Below are positions 7,223 to 15,520 of a DNA stretch of 32,710 nt, piece after piece (position 1 is the first letter of the stretch; each line of letters starts with the position of its first letter). Made by a program: the position numbers and the translations under genes. Source of the stretch: an uncultured Solobacterium sp. (lineage in GTDB: Bacteria; Bacillota_I; Bacilli_A; Erysipelotrichales; Erysipelotrichaceae); contig UQPV01000031.1 of NCBI GenBank assembly GCA_900543035.1, positions 1-32,710 of the forward strand, written 5' to 3'. Below the pieces are notes generated by a model. The model made no database searches. It was not told where the DNA came from and saw only the letters and a list, made by a program, of their open reading frames with translations.

Positions 7223-7423
7223 TCATTCTTTGTTCGCTAAATACCGTTTAAATATCCAGCTTACCCTAGCGCCAATGACCGCACCGATCGCTGCTGTCGT
7301 CAAATTTCCCGCTAAATTGCCCAGCGCGAATCCGACAACAGCACCTGCATACCAGGTGCTGACCAGCTTGGCCAATGTCAACGGATCCTCTTCATGCCCT
7401 TTATCTTGATTGTCGTTTTCCAT
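7223..7423 (-). CDS. Small glycine-rich membrane protein, unknown function
   Basis: I do not recognise a family. The 66-residue protein has a polar start (MENDNQDKGHEEDP) and then a single long hydrophobic stretch, STWYAGAVVGFALGNLAGNL and onwards to AAIGAVIGARVSWIF, with regularly spaced Gly and Ala like a glycine zipper, and a basic end (KRYLANKE). It is probably one or two closely packed membrane helices. The ATG at 7423 lies 13 bases after the stop of the acetyltransferase and is preceded by AGGTGAAGGA. It is the last gene before the operon terminator. A longer in-frame reading overlaps the acetyltransferase gene and is not credible. Confidence 0.65.
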   Translation of the reverse strand: MENDNQDKGHEEDPLTLAKLVSTWYAGAVVGFALGNLAGNLTTAAIGAVIGARVSWIFKRYLANKE

Positions 7424-7436
7424 ATCCTTCACCTGA

Positions 7437-7805
7437 TCATAACATATAAGACTGCAAGCTCTTTTGACAGCCATTCTTTTCATAAAACGCTTCGACGCCA
7501 GGCTGTGAACCAAAATATACGATGGTCGGTGCGTGTTCTCTGGCGAGCTGGATGAGCCGGCTGCCGATTCCCTGCTTCTGATATGCAGGAAGGATGAGCA
7601 GCTCGGTGATCGTGCCGAAGAAATATCCATCTGTAAGGATGCGAAGGCAGCCGATAAGCTTTTCGCCATCATAGGCAGTGATGTTCATCGTTGCAGCCAA
7701 CGCCTTTTCCGTCTGTTTCACATCATAATCATTCGGCCATACCTGATTGACCAGCGAAAGAAATACGGAAGCATCCAGCTGTTTATCGTCAATTTGATAT
7801 TCCAT
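7437..7805 (-). CDS. GNAT family N-acetyltransferase (short)
   Basis: Compact acetyltransferase of 122 residues. LIGCLRILTDGYFFGTITEL gives the central strands, LILPAYQKQGIGSRLIQLA is motif A with the acetyl-CoA loop QKQGIGS, and GVEAFYEKNGCQ is the terminal segment common in GNATs. The length is below the usual 140-180, with a short N-terminal region, but the core is complete. The ATG at 7805 lies inside the end of the preceding acetyltransferase gene, with GAGAGG seven bases before it; the 17-base overlap implies coupling. Substrate unknown. Confidence 0.85.
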   Translation of the reverse strand: MEYQIDDKQLDASVFLSLVNQVWPNDYDVKQTEKALAATMNITAYDGEKLIGCLRILTDGYFFGTITELLILPAYQKQGIGSRLIQLAREHAPTIVYFGSQPGVEAFYEKNGCQKSLQSYML

Positions 7806-8247
7806 GATCGTCCCTCTCGAATTTCATTGGCGTAAACCGCATGCCGTCGGCTGTCTGTTCTTCATCCATATCGATGAAGCCCAAACGGTGATAAACAGGA
7901 ACCGCATAGGGAGAAGCGTGCACCGTATAGACGGAATGATCGCTGTGATCCAGCACATATTCCCACAGCCTTCTCCCGATTCCTTGCCGATGGTATGCGG
8001 ACTTCACAAAAAAGCAGCAGATATGCTTTCGATGTTCATTTGCCGCAATGACACCGATCAGCTCATCATCTCGATAAGCGCCCCAGAACTCCAGTGTGGC
8101 GACGGTTTCTTCATCGCGGATGAAATCGCGGAATGCGCTGACGCCCTCATCACAATAGTCAGGCGCGTCAAATTGCAGGAAAGTTTCCCATATCAGATCC
8201 AGTGCTTCAGCGATCTCTTCTGGATGATGCATCTGTCGGATCATCAC
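7789..8247 (-). CDS. GNAT family N-acetyltransferase
   Basis: Acetyltransferase of about 152 residues. LEFWGAYRDDELIGVIAA is the central beta region, HICCFFVKSAYHRQGIGRRL carries motif A (HRQGIG), and YAVPVYHRLGF is the terminal helix-strand motif. The start is uncertain: GTG at 8247 is nine bases from AAGGGA, while ATG at 8244 is twelve. It follows gatD by only a few bases, so it belongs to the murT-gatD operon. Substrate unknown; its place after cell-wall genes is suggestive but not decisive. Confidence 0.85.
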   Translation of the reverse strand: MMIRQMHHPEEIAEALDLIWETFLQFDAPDYCDEGVSAFRDFIRDEETVATLEFWGAYRDDELIGVIAANEHRKHICCFFVKSAYHRQGIGRRLWEYVLDHSDHSVYTVHASPYAVPVYHRLGFIDMDEEQTADGMRFTPMKFERDDHGISN

Positions 8248-8253
8248 GCTTGT

Positions 8254-9021
8254 TCATCCCTTGAATTCGTAAGGGACTTCAGGGACGCCCAGACGTCTGA
8301 GCATCGCGTTCTTGGCTTGATGCTCCAGCGTGTCATCCAGCGGGGCCAGATCGTCCGGCCCGATCTGCGGATGTTTCTTCTGCAGCGCCTTGACGATCAT
8401 GAAATCAGCGATATCCGGATTTTTAGGAAGCAGCGGTCCATGCATATAGGTGGCGAACACCTGCCCTTGATAAAAGCCTTCCATCCCATCCTGGAACGTA
8501 TTTCCGCATCCATGCAGCACCTTGCCCAGCGGCGTCTTGACATTGCGCGTCTGTCCGCCGTGGTTCTCAAAGCCGACCGCGGTGATCTTCCGGCCGTCCA
8601 ATGTGCATTCCACAGCGATATTGCCGATGCAGCGTGTGCCGTTTGCGCCGCTTTCCGTGTAATATTCAAAGAAGCCCAGCCCGTCGATACGGCTACCATC
8701 CGCGGCGATATAATACTGGCCGAACAGCTGATAGCCGCCGCAGACGAGGAAGACAAAGCTCTTTTCTGCCATCGCCTGAGCGATGTTTTCCCGGCGTGCG
8801 CGCAGATCGTCCATCAGCATCATCTGTTCGCGGTCAGCGCCGCCGCCCAAAAACAACAGGTCGTAATCCCGCATGTCCCTTTGTTCACCGATGCCGCAGG
8901 TATCGATCGTGATGCCGATGCCTCGCTTATGGCAGCGCTGGGTCAGCACGAGCATGTTGCCTTTGTCTCCATACAGGTCCATGATGTCGTGATACATCCA
9001 TAACACCTTGATCTCTTTCAT
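8254..9021 (-). CDS. gatD: Lipid II isoglutaminyl synthase, glutaminase subunit
   Basis: Class I glutamine amidotransferase of 255 residues that delivers ammonia to MurT for amidation of the alpha-carboxyl of D-glutamate in the lipid II stem peptide, making D-isoglutamine. FLGGGADREQ near 58, the nucleophile Cys94 in FLVCGGYQLFG and His194 in TYMHGPLLPKNP match the Cys-His pair of known GatD proteins. The ATG at 9021 is chosen because AGGAGG lies eight bases before it; it comes two bases after the murT stop. Pairing with murT in the same operon makes the call very firm. Confidence 0.96.
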   Translation of the reverse strand: MKEIKVLWMYHDIMDLYGDKGNMLVLTQRCHKRGIGITIDTCGIGEQRDMRDYDLLFLGGGADREQMMLMDDLRARRENIAQAMAEKSFVFLVCGGYQLFGQYYIAADGSRIDGLGFFEYYTESGANGTRCIGNIAVECTLDGRKITAVGFENHGGQTRNVKTPLGKVLHGCGNTFQDGMEGFYQGQVFATYMHGPLLPKNPDIADFMIVKALQKKHPQIGPDDLAPLDDTLEHQAKNAMLRRLGVPEVPYEFKG

Positions 9022-9023
9022 GT

Positions 9024-10337
9024 TCAAAGCCTCCTGACGATGGCGTTTCTGGTCGGCAGAAGCGCGGTATATGTCGCGATGGCATAGAGGACGCAGCCTT
9101 CCTGTGCGATCAGCGCATCCACTGCCTGCTGCAGATCAGCGATGATGCGCAGTTCTCCCTCATAGCCCTCATATTTCATCCGCAGGGCCATGTCATATGC
9201 TCTGGTCCCCGTGCAGATGACGGCCGCGGTCTGTTCATTGATGAACTTTTCAAAATGTGTGTCGTAGATCCAGGAGACATCCGTACCATCCTGTTCCCGG
9301 TCATTGAGGACGATGAGCACGCTCTTGCGCCGGTCATCCGCCTCGATGACCTTCATCACCTCATTGGCGCCGGTCGGATTCTTGACGAGGTTCAGGATGC
9401 ACTCTGTCTCCTTTATCTTGAATTTCTCATTGCGGCCCTTGGGCTGCGGAGCATGGTCAAATACGTTTTGCAGCGCCTGCACGCTGATGTGAAACAGGTC
9501 AGCCACAGCGCAGACCGCCGCGCAGTTATAGATGGTATACAGCCCCTGTGCCGGCGACTTGAACGCATGCTGCTGCCAGGAAAAGCGGTGGTCTTCCAGA
9601 TCGACATCGCTGAGCAGTACATCCGGCTTGGGAGAGCAGAACGCACATCCGCTGCAATGGAAGGAGCCGACATGAGAATACTGATAATAATCATAGATCA
9701 GCCTGCTTCCGCAGCGGGGGCAAAACTTTCCTTCGCTCGCCTCTCCGGTCTGTTCCGTGCTGGCTGCGTTGCGCGCTACGCCGAAAGTATGCAGGGAAGC
9801 GTTTGGCGCATGATCCGCCAGACGCATGACATTGGGATCATTGGCATTGAGCACCAGCGTGCCGCTGAATGATCCAAGCGCATGTTCGATCGTCGCGATG
9901 AGCTGCTCCATCTCTCTGGCCCGGTCGAGCTGATCGCGAAAGAAGTTGGTCACGACCATGGCGTTTACCGGCAGCTGTGGAAGCAGATGACGGACATTGA
10001 GCTCGTCGACTTCCAGCACCAGCGCATTGCCTCTTACTTTGCCCGACAGCGAGCAGTGGGTAAGGATGGCCGTGGCCACACCGGCCCGCATATTGTCTCC
10101 GCGGCGGTTGGAGATGACCGTCTTTCCCGCATGCATCATCAGGTCCGCGATCATATTGCTCGTGCTCGTCTTTCCGTTCGTTCCCGTGACCAGGATGACG
10201 ATGCCTTCATACTTCAGCTTGCTGAGCACATCCGGGTCGATGCGCAAGGCGATCTGTCCGGGAAGGCTTCCGCCGCGCTTGATCAGGGAAAGGGCCCTGG
10301 CCAGCATCCTGGCGCTCAATATCGATAAGGTCTTCAT
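9024..10337 (-). CDS. murT: Lipid II isoglutaminyl synthase, MurT subunit
   Basis: Mur-ligase-like ATP-dependent subunit of 437 residues that activates the D-Glu carboxyl of lipid II and uses ammonia from GatD. The ATP loop is VTGTNGKTSTSN (50-61). A four-Cys ribbon (C206, C209, C228, C231), a hallmark of MurT, sits in the central domain. The C-terminal MurT domain has VLNDREQDGTDVSWIYD (343-359), holding the conserved Asp that completes the GatD active site. The ATG at 10337 follows AGGGGG by six bases; the frame continues upstream but through the promoter and a terminator, so longer starts are rejected. Confidence 0.96.
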   Translation of the reverse strand: MKTLSILSARMLARALSLIKRGGSLPGQIALRIDPDVLSKLKYEGIVILVTGTNGKTSTSNMIADLMMHAGKTVISNRRGDNMRAGVATAILTHCSLSGKVRGNALVLEVDELNVRHLLPQLPVNAMVVTNFFRDQLDRAREMEQLIATIEHALGSFSGTLVLNANDPNVMRLADHAPNASLHTFGVARNAASTEQTGEASEGKFCPRCGSRLIYDYYQYSHVGSFHCSGCAFCSPKPDVLLSDVDLEDHRFSWQQHAFKSPAQGLYTIYNCAAVCAVADLFHISVQALQNVFDHAPQPKGRNEKFKIKETECILNLVKNPTGANEVMKVIEADDRRKSVLIVLNDREQDGTDVSWIYDTHFEKFINEQTAAVICTGTRAYDMALRMKYEGYEGELRIIADLQQAVDALIAQEGCVLYAIATYTALLPTRNAIVRRL

Positions 10338-10376
10338 CACATTCCCCCTGTTCTTACCATTGTCAGATACCTCAGT

Positions 10377-10405
10377 ATTATACAATGTCTTACGCAAGGC
10401 AACAA
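10377..10405 (-). promoter_or_regulatory. Promoter of the murT-gatD operon
   Basis: Minus strand TTGTTG (10405-10400), 17-base spacer, TATAAT (10382-10377). The predicted transcript starts near 10370, giving a leader of about 33 bases. The -35 touches the T run of the terminator just upstream. Confidence 0.6.
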
Positions 10406-10431
10406 GAAAAAGAGATGCTTTTGCGCATCCC
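10404..10431 (-). terminator. Terminator upstream of murT
   Basis: Minus strand GGGATGC (10431-10425) pairs with GCATCTC (10418-10412; one G-U) over a six-base loop and runs into TTTTTCTT. It must end a transcript coming from the right: either the long 3' end of the xerD-deoB-mrp operon or the orphan unit at 10406-10741. Confidence 0.65.
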
Positions 10432-10741
10432 CTTTCCTTTATAACCGCGAAGCTGCGGATACCTGTACTGAGGCCTTGCGGATGTCCTGCATCTTTCATC
10501 ATGCATCCGTCCTGCCCGTTCTCCCCGCTTCGCTGATCAGCCGTCCGCTTTCGATCCGGGGAAATCTCCTTCATCATCCTGCCGATGATCTCAGATGAAT
10601 TCCTTTTCTCCCGCATCTCAACGCATGCACCGGCTGACTTCCAGATCCTCTTCCGTCTGTCTGATCTTCCCGATCAAGTTCTGCTTATTCACGCCTTCCA
10701 GACGGCCCCGAGGTCTGTGTTATAAGCACTTCTCCTTGTTC
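10406..10741 (-). ncRNA. Orphan transcription unit, no convincing gene (possible small RNA or decayed gene)
   Basis: Between the unknown gene ending at 10777 and the murT promoter lie about 370 bases without a credible long gene. On the minus strand there is an extended -10 at 10756-10748, AAGGAG at 10737-10732, and a terminator at 10431-10404, so a transcript of about 335 bases is plausible. It could encode a 24-residue peptide (GTG at 10692, stop at 10618, start MNKQNLIGKIRQTEEDLEVS) followed by an overlapping frame at 10616. The two frames look like one short charged protein broken by a frameshift. I do not recognise any known RNA family (no tmRNA, RNase P, SRP or 6S signature). It may equally be the 3' tail of the upstream operon. 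Confidence 0.3.
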
Positions 10742-10747
10742 GCTTAT

Positions 10748-10756
10748 ACTATAGCA
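10748..10756 (-). promoter_or_regulatory. Extended -10 element before the orphan unit
   Basis: Minus strand TGCTATAGT, an extended -10 lying just after the stop codon of the upstream gene. No good -35 is visible. Confidence 0.4.
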
Positions 10757-10776
10757 CAAATCAGAAGAAACATGCG

Positions 10777-11778
10777 TTATCCGGCAGAATCGGCCTGATA
10801 ATCGGCAATTTGCGTGGGTGCGCTTCCCTGATGAAAAGGAAACAGCGAAAGCCGCGCATCGCTGCCTGCCAGTTCCTGCAGCGTCTGTAAGCTGACCGGT
10901 TCAACGAACAGCAGATCGATATACGCCTTCGCTTCGCCCAGGGCGCTGCCGATCAGCAGCCCATGCAGCTTTCCGGACGCAAAAGCTTCCTGCAGCTGAT
11001 CGATGATCCGCTCGCGCACATCCAAAAGCTCCTCCAGCGTCTGCACCTTTGCGTCCACCGTCAGATAACAAGCGCAGATGCCCATCTGCTGCAAGTGACG
11101 GTAAGTCCGTGAGACGTCCAGATAATATTCGTTCACCAGCGCGATCAGACAGCTCGTTCCAGCGAGCACGTCAAAGCGCGGCAGAGCGCGCCGCTGTGCG
11201 GGCAGCGCAGGCTGATACGGCACGAACAGATCGGCTGGCAAAACGCCGTCCGTCTCCGCGCTCACCTGCCGATACAGCGCGCACAGCGAAACGCTGCCTT
11301 CAGGCGGCTGCTCCTCTTTGATGAGGGAGCGGACCTGCGTGGCAGCCAGCGCGTCGCCTAAAGAAGCCTGAAGCATGATGCGGAAACAGACGACGGCTTC
11401 CTCTTCTGTGCATGCGTTCAGCGCCGCATGATAGAAATGCACGTTCTGCTGCGCATCGACCGCCGTCATGACCTGAGCGGCCTGTATCTCCTCATCGAAC
11501 AGCGTTACGCTGTAATCCTCGTCTTTCAGCGGATCTCTGCCGCAGTGCAGCTGAATGCCCTCTGCATCGATGTCCATGAGCGGGAACACATAATACCACA
11601 ATGGATCTGCGGCATTCAGGATGACGTGCAGGACATCGTCCTGCACCACGCATTCCCCGCTCACCGCGCTGTCCAGCAACGCCGTTCCTTCCTGTATCCC
11701 TTCAGGATCAGCGCGCAGCTCATCCTCATGCGCCTTCAGCCAGGAAGCAAACGCACGGATGCGGCTTTGCAGATCCAT
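10777..11778 (-). CDS. Conserved-looking protein of unknown function, after mrp
   Basis: I do not recognise a family. The protein of 333 residues is soluble, acidic, without signal peptide or membrane segment. Visible parts are an N-terminal helical region (MDLQSRIRAFASWLKAHEDE), a beta-rich middle (YYVFPLMDIDAEGIQLHCGR), and a C-terminal half starting near FDVLAGTSCLIALVNEYYLD, which looks like a separate alpha/beta domain. It is rich in Ala, Leu and Gln. The ATG at 11778 comes four bases after the mrp stop, without its own Shine-Dalgarno, which suggests coupling; a GTG at 11802 inside mrp is the alternative. It is the last gene of the xerD-deoB-mrp operon. Confidence 0.7.
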   Translation of the reverse strand: MDLQSRIRAFASWLKAHEDELRADPEGIQEGTALLDSAVSGECVVQDDVLHVILNAADPLWYYVFPLMDIDAEGIQLHCGRDPLKDEDYSVTLFDEEIQAAQVMTAVDAQQNVHFYHAALNACTEEEAVVCFRIMLQASLGDALAATQVRSLIKEEQPPEGSVSLCALYRQVSAETDGVLPADLFVPYQPALPAQRRALPRFDVLAGTSCLIALVNEYYLDVSRTYRHLQQMGICACYLTVDAKVQTLEELLDVRERIIDQLQEAFASGKLHGLLIGSALGEAKAYIDLLFVEPVSLQTLQELAGSDARLSLFPFHQGSAPTQIADYQADSAG

Positions 11779-11782
11779 CGAT

Positions 11783-12616
11783 TCAGATGCCAAGATCTTC
11801 ACGCAGCTGCTTCACGGCAGGTTCCATCAGCTGCTCGATCTCGATCAGGGTGCGGGCGTCGAAGGTCTCTTCCTGATTGATGTTCATGAGAGACTGGGTC
11901 ATCGGCAGCTCGCCATACAGCTTCAGCTCGTTTTGTTTCAGGAACTCATCCCGGTCGCTGTCCTGGCACAGGGCGATCTTTTCCCCGCAGTTCGGACAGG
12001 AGATGTAGCTCATGTTCTCGACGACGCCGAGCACCGGGATCTTTAACTGACGGCACATGTTGACCGCCTTGGATACGATCATGGAGACCATCGGCTGCGG
12101 CGTGGATACCATGACGACACCGTTTACCGGAATGGACTGCAGCACGGTCAATGCGACATCTCCGGTTCCCGGCGGCATATCGATGAACAAGACATCCAGA
12201 TCGCCCCAGATCACATCGGTGTAAAACTGCTTTACGGCGTTGGCGACGATCGGTCCGCGCCAGACGACCGGCTGATTCTCATCATCCATCAGGAAATTCA
12301 GCGACATGCATTTGATGCCGTCTTTGTCCACCACCGGCTCGATGGCGTCGTTGGTGCCGAACGCCTGTGCTCGCGGCATGCCCAGCAGTCTGGGGATGCT
12401 CGGTCCGGTGATGTCCGCATCCATGATGCCGACCTTCAGCCCCTTGCGGGCGAGCTGACGGGCCAGCAGCACGCTGACGCTTGATTTGCCTACGCCGCCC
12501 TTTCCGCTCATGACACCGACAATATGCCGGATATGATTATTGGGATTGTTGACGATCCCGCAAGAGCCCTCGCTCTTGCTGCAGTTTCCCTTGCTTGGAC
12601 ATCCTTCACAACTCAT
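11783..12616 (-). CDS. mrp: Mrp/ApbC (NBP35) family Fe-S cluster carrier ATPase
   Basis: P-loop ATPase that carries iron-sulfur clusters to apoproteins; cytoplasmic. The 277-residue protein has an N-terminal Cys cluster (C3, C6, C12, C19), as in NBP35-type members, the deviant Walker A SGKGGVGKSS (37-46), DADITGPSIPR, the FIDMPPGTGDV segment, and a C-terminal CPNC pair that bridges clusters in dimers. The ATG at 12616 is ten bases from AGAGAGG; a GTG at 12622 is possible. It begins directly after deoB. Confidence 0.93.
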   Translation of the reverse strand: MSCEGCPSKGNCSKSEGSCGIVNNPNNHIRHIVGVMSGKGGVGKSSVSVLLARQLARKGLKVGIMDADITGPSIPRLLGMPRAQAFGTNDAIEPVVDKDGIKCMSLNFLMDDENQPVVWRGPIVANAVKQFYTDVIWGDLDVLFIDMPPGTGDVALTVLQSIPVNGVVMVSTPQPMVSMIVSKAVNMCRQLKIPVLGVVENMSYISCPNCGEKIALCQDSDRDEFLKQNELKLYGELPMTQSLMNINQEETFDARTLIEIEQLMEPAVKQLREDLGI

Positions 12617-12622
12617 ATTCAC

Positions 12623-13825
12623 TCATCCTCTCTGATCGATCACGTTCAGCCGCGACCTGCCGGTTGTCCCTTCCGGCATGCGCACGTGAAAGTTTTCGGC
12701 AATCGTAGCGCCGATGTCGGCAAACGTCTCTCCTGTTTCCAGCAATCCGTGGATGCGCATGGCAGGAGAATACATCAGCAGCGGCACGCTCTCACGGGTG
12801 TGGTCGCTGCCGGAGAAGGTCGGATCATTGCCATGGTCTGCGCTGACCATGAGCAGATCATCTGCTTTCATCGTCTCCATCAGCTCGCCCAAAAGCACAT
12901 CGAAACGCTCCAGCTCATCTCCATATCCGATCGGATCGCGGCGGTGTCCCCACAGGGCATCGAAATCCACGAGATTGACAAAGCACAATCCGTGAAAGTG
13001 CTCCTGCGCGCAGCGGATGGTCTGTTTCATCCCTTCGACGCTGCTGGCTGAGCGGATGCTCTTCGTGATCCCTTGTCCGCTGAAGATGTCGCTGATCTTG
13101 CCGACGCCGATGACATCATATCCGTTTTCGCTCAGCTCGTCAAGCACTGTCCGCCCATATGGCTTGATGGCATAGTCATGACGGTTGGCAGTCCGCACGA
13201 ATTCGCCGCGCCGCATGCCCCGATATGGCCTGGCGATGACACGGCCGACCCGCCATTCATCCTTCATCGTCAGCGCTCTGGCCGCCTCGCAATAGCGGTA
13301 CAGCGTATCTAAGCCCATCGTCTCTTCATTGCCGCAGATCTGCAATACCGAGTCTGCTGATGTATAGACGATCAAATCGCCGTTGCAGATCTCCTGTTCG
13401 CCCAGCTCATCGAGGATCTCCGTTCCGCTTGCCGCCTTATTGCCGATGATACGGCGGTCATCGCAGCACTTGCTGAGCGCGGCGATGAGCTCTTGCGGGA
13501 ACCCTGTATCGGTAAAGGTGCGGAAGGGCGTGCGCACAGGCAGGCCCATCATCTCCCAGTGCCCACTCATCGTATCCTTGCCCGCGCTCACTTCCAGCAG
13601 CCTGGCATAACAGCCAAGAGGCTCCTGCACCATCGGCAGCTGCGGCAGGCAGCGCAGATTGGCAATGCCCAGCCGGCAGAGATTCGGGATATGCAAGGGG
13701 ACGTGACGCTGCGCGATGTGGCCGAGCGTATCCGCGCCTTCATCATGAAAGCAGGCCGCATCCGGCGCGCCGGAGATCCCCAGAGAATCGATCACGATCA
13801 GAAAGATCCGTTGATAGCTGCGCAT
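12623..13825 (-). CDS. deoB: Phosphopentomutase
   Basis: Mn-dependent mutase of the alkaline phosphatase superfamily, converting (deoxy)ribose 1-phosphate to 5-phosphate in nucleoside salvage. The 400-residue length is normal. Metal and active-site motifs are visible: [13 protein letters not shown] at the start, [14 protein letters not shown] (phospho-acceptor Thr region near 85), [12 protein letters not shown] (near 285), and SADHGNDP followed by SDHTRE. The ATG at 13825 has AGGAGG seven bases upstream and shares a base with the xerD stop (TGATG). In Bacillus the order xerD-deoB is the same, which supports both calls; no purine nucleoside phosphorylase follows here. Confidence 0.96.
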   Translation of the reverse strand: MRSYQRIFLIVIDSLGISGAPDAACFHDEGADTLGHIAQRHVPLHIPNLCRLGIANLRCLPQLPMVQEPLGCYARLLEVSAGKDTMSGHWEMMGLPVRTPFRTFTDTGFPQELIAALSKCCDDRRIIGNKAASGTEILDELGEQEICNGDLIVYTSADSVLQICGNEETMGLDTLYRYCEAARALTMKDEWRVGRVIARPYRGMRRGEFVRTANRHDYAIKPYGRTVLDELSENGYDVIGVGKISDIFSGQGITKSIRSASSVEGMKQTIRCAQEHFHGLCFVNLVDFDALWGHRRDPIGYGDELERFDVLLGELMETMKADDLLMVSADHGNDPTFSGSDHTRESVPLLMYSPAMRIHGLLETGETFADIGATIAENFHVRMPEGTTGRSRLNVIDQRG

Positions 13826-14724
13826 CATTCATCCTCCTTTCCAGCAAAGGGATGACAGGCATCATACACTTTTTTCAGCCGTCCTCCCTGCACATGCGTA
13901 TAGATCTGTGTCGTCGAAATGTCACTGTGGCCAAGCAGTTCCTGCACGACGCGCAGATCTGCTCCGCCCTCCAGCAGATGCGTCGCAAAGCTGTGACGGA
14001 AGCTGTGGGCAGAATATCCGGTGTCCATGCCTGATCGCGCCAGCGTATCCTTGATCATCTGATGGACATACTGCCGGCTGATCACAGCTCCCCGGCTGTT
14101 GATGAAGACTTGCGGGAGCCGCTTCCTTTCCCAGGAAGGACGGACCAGCTGCACATATCGCGTTAGTGCCTGAATCCCTTCTTCATGCAGGGGGACCATC
14201 CGTTCCTTGTCTCCCTTTCCGCTGACCCGCAGCACACGCTGCTCTGGATGGACATGGTTCAGCCGCAGGGCACAGCATTCGCTGACCCTTAGGCCGCAGC
14301 CATACAGCAGCTCCAGGATGGCCTTGTGGAAGATATCCAGATCACTGCCGCCAAAGCTGTTCAAGATCGTCTTGATCTGCGCGACGCTGAGATAACGAGG
14401 CAAGTGCTGCTGCGCATGCGCGCCTTTCAGAAAGCGCGTCGGATCGAGCAGCTGCGGATGCTGAAGCGACAGGAAATGATGAAAGGAACGGATCGAAGCA
14501 AGCGCGCGGTTTACCGTGGAGGGCCTGAACTCCTCGCTCATGCAGATCAGATAATCCTGAACATCACATTCTCTGACCTCCTCTGCTGCATGGATCCCCA
14601 GTTCCTGAAGATAGGTCAGGTAATCGTTCAGGTCATGGCTGTATGACGCGATGGTGCGCGGCGACTTATGCGCATTCATCTGAAGATAATAACGATAATC
14701 GGCAAATGCCTCCTGCAGTTCCAT
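13825..14724 (-). CDS. xerD: Tyrosine recombinase XerD
   Basis: Site-specific recombinase of 299 residues that resolves chromosome dimers at dif. It has the N-terminal SAM-like DNA-binding domain ([20 protein letters not shown]) and the catalytic residues Arg in [11 protein letters not shown], Lys in [12 protein letters not shown], His-x-x-Arg in [12 protein letters not shown], His in [11 protein letters not shown], and Tyr in IYTHV. AGAGGTGA precedes the ATG at 14724. The setting upstream of deoB argues for the housekeeping XerD rather than an integron or phage integrase. Confidence 0.94.
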   Translation of the reverse strand: MELQEAFADYRYYLQMNAHKSPRTIASYSHDLNDYLTYLQELGIHAAEEVRECDVQDYLICMSEEFRPSTVNRALASIRSFHHFLSLQHPQLLDPTRFLKGAHAQQHLPRYLSVAQIKTILNSFGGSDLDIFHKAILELLYGCGLRVSECCALRLNHVHPEQRVLRVSGKGDKERMVPLHEEGIQALTRYVQLVRPSWERKRLPQVFINSRGAVISRQYVHQMIKDTLARSGMDTGYSAHSFRHSFATHLLEGGADLRVVQELLGHSDISTTQIYTHVQGGRLKKVYDACHPFAGKEDE

Positions 14725-14786
14725 GCTCGTTCACCTCTGCTCTCATTTCCCTCATCTTGACATAACACGGCGCATGATGCGGCAAA

Positions 14787-14812
14787 GACCGGTATTCGGC
14801 TGAATACCGGTC
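14787..14812 (-). terminator. Perfect hairpin after trmN6, weak terminator
   Basis: GACCGGTATTC (14787-14797) and GAATACCGGTC (14802-14812) form an 11-pair perfect stem with a four-base loop. On the minus strand only TTT follows, so termination may be partial. It separates trmN6 from xerD. Confidence 0.55.
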
Positions 14813-14819
14813 ATCACCG

Positions 14820-15485
14820 TCAGCGGCGGATGAATACTGGCTGCGGCACCCTGAGCAGCCGGTTCGCGCCCAGGACCGCCTCGATCAGCACGCCGACCGC
14901 ATGCTCCTTTTGTTCATCGAACATCAGCTGCATCGTCTTGACCTCCAGGCGGTGTTCATGGCAATGCTGCAGGATATCCGGTATGCGCTCGCTGCGATGC
15001 ACCAGATAGAATCTGCCGTTTTCCTTCAGCGCCTTGGCCGTATTGGCGATGAGCACATCAAGCTGCAGGAAAACCTCATGCCGGGCGATGGCCCTGCTGC
15101 TCACTTTCACCTCGCCATGATGTCCCTGCTGAAAATAAGGCGGATTGCAAAGCACGACATCGAAGCCGCGCAATGTGCTCGCGGAAAAATCCTCACAGCG
15201 GATCTCCGCGTTGGTGATGCCATGCTCCTGCATGTTGAAGCGTGCCAGCTCACAGGCCTCCTCCTGGATATCCACGCCGCACAGGAAGGATGGTTCATCT
15301 GCTGCCGCAGCCAGCAGCAGCGCGCCGTTGTTCGTCCCGACATCGAGCACACGCTCTCCCTTTCTGATCTTCATGAACCGCGCCAGCTGCGCTGTATCCG
15401 TATTGATGCGGAACATATCTTTCCGCTGCCAGAGATGAATGTCCGTTCCGGCAATGTAGTCATAAGTCAGTTCTTTTTTGTCCAT
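14820..15485 (-). CDS. trmN6: tRNA1(Val) adenine-37 N6-methyltransferase family protein
   Basis: SAM-dependent methyltransferase of 221 residues from the YfiC/YabB group. Motif I is VLDVGTNNGALLLAAAA, motif IV is the catalytic NPPY in VVLCNPPYFQQG, and the IRCEDF region is the acidic motif. The specificity is by family; the Escherichia coli member modifies tRNA-Val. Two starts are possible. The ATG at 15485 lies only six bases after a TATAAT on the minus strand, which would give a leaderless mRNA. A GTG at 15509 overlaps the spoIIM stop as GTGA and would add eight residues. I prefer the ATG. Confidence 0.88.
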   Translation of the reverse strand: MDKKELTYDYIAGTDIHLWQRKDMFRINTDTAQLARFMKIRKGERVLDVGTNNGALLLAAAADEPSFLCGVDIQEEACELARFNMQEHGITNAEIRCEDFSASTLRGFDVVLCNPPYFQQGHHGEVKVSSRAIARHEVFLQLDVLIANTAKALKENGRFYLVHRSERIPDILQHCHEHRLEVKTMQLMFDEQKEHAVGVLIEAVLGANRLLRVPQPVFIRR

Positions 15486-15491
15486 GCCGTT

Positions 15492-15520
15492 ATTATAATA
15501 CAGAATCACATCAGATTAAA
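15492..15520 (-). promoter_or_regulatory. Promoter at the start of trmN6
   Basis: Minus strand TTTAAT (15520-15515), 17-base spacer, TATAAT (15497-15492). The transcript would start at or next to the ATG at 15485. Confidence 0.4.

Noticed and set aside
10338..10616. Longer N-terminus for MurT
   Set aside because: The frame is open, but it passes through a terminator hairpin and a good promoter, and MurT proteins begin near the chosen ATG.
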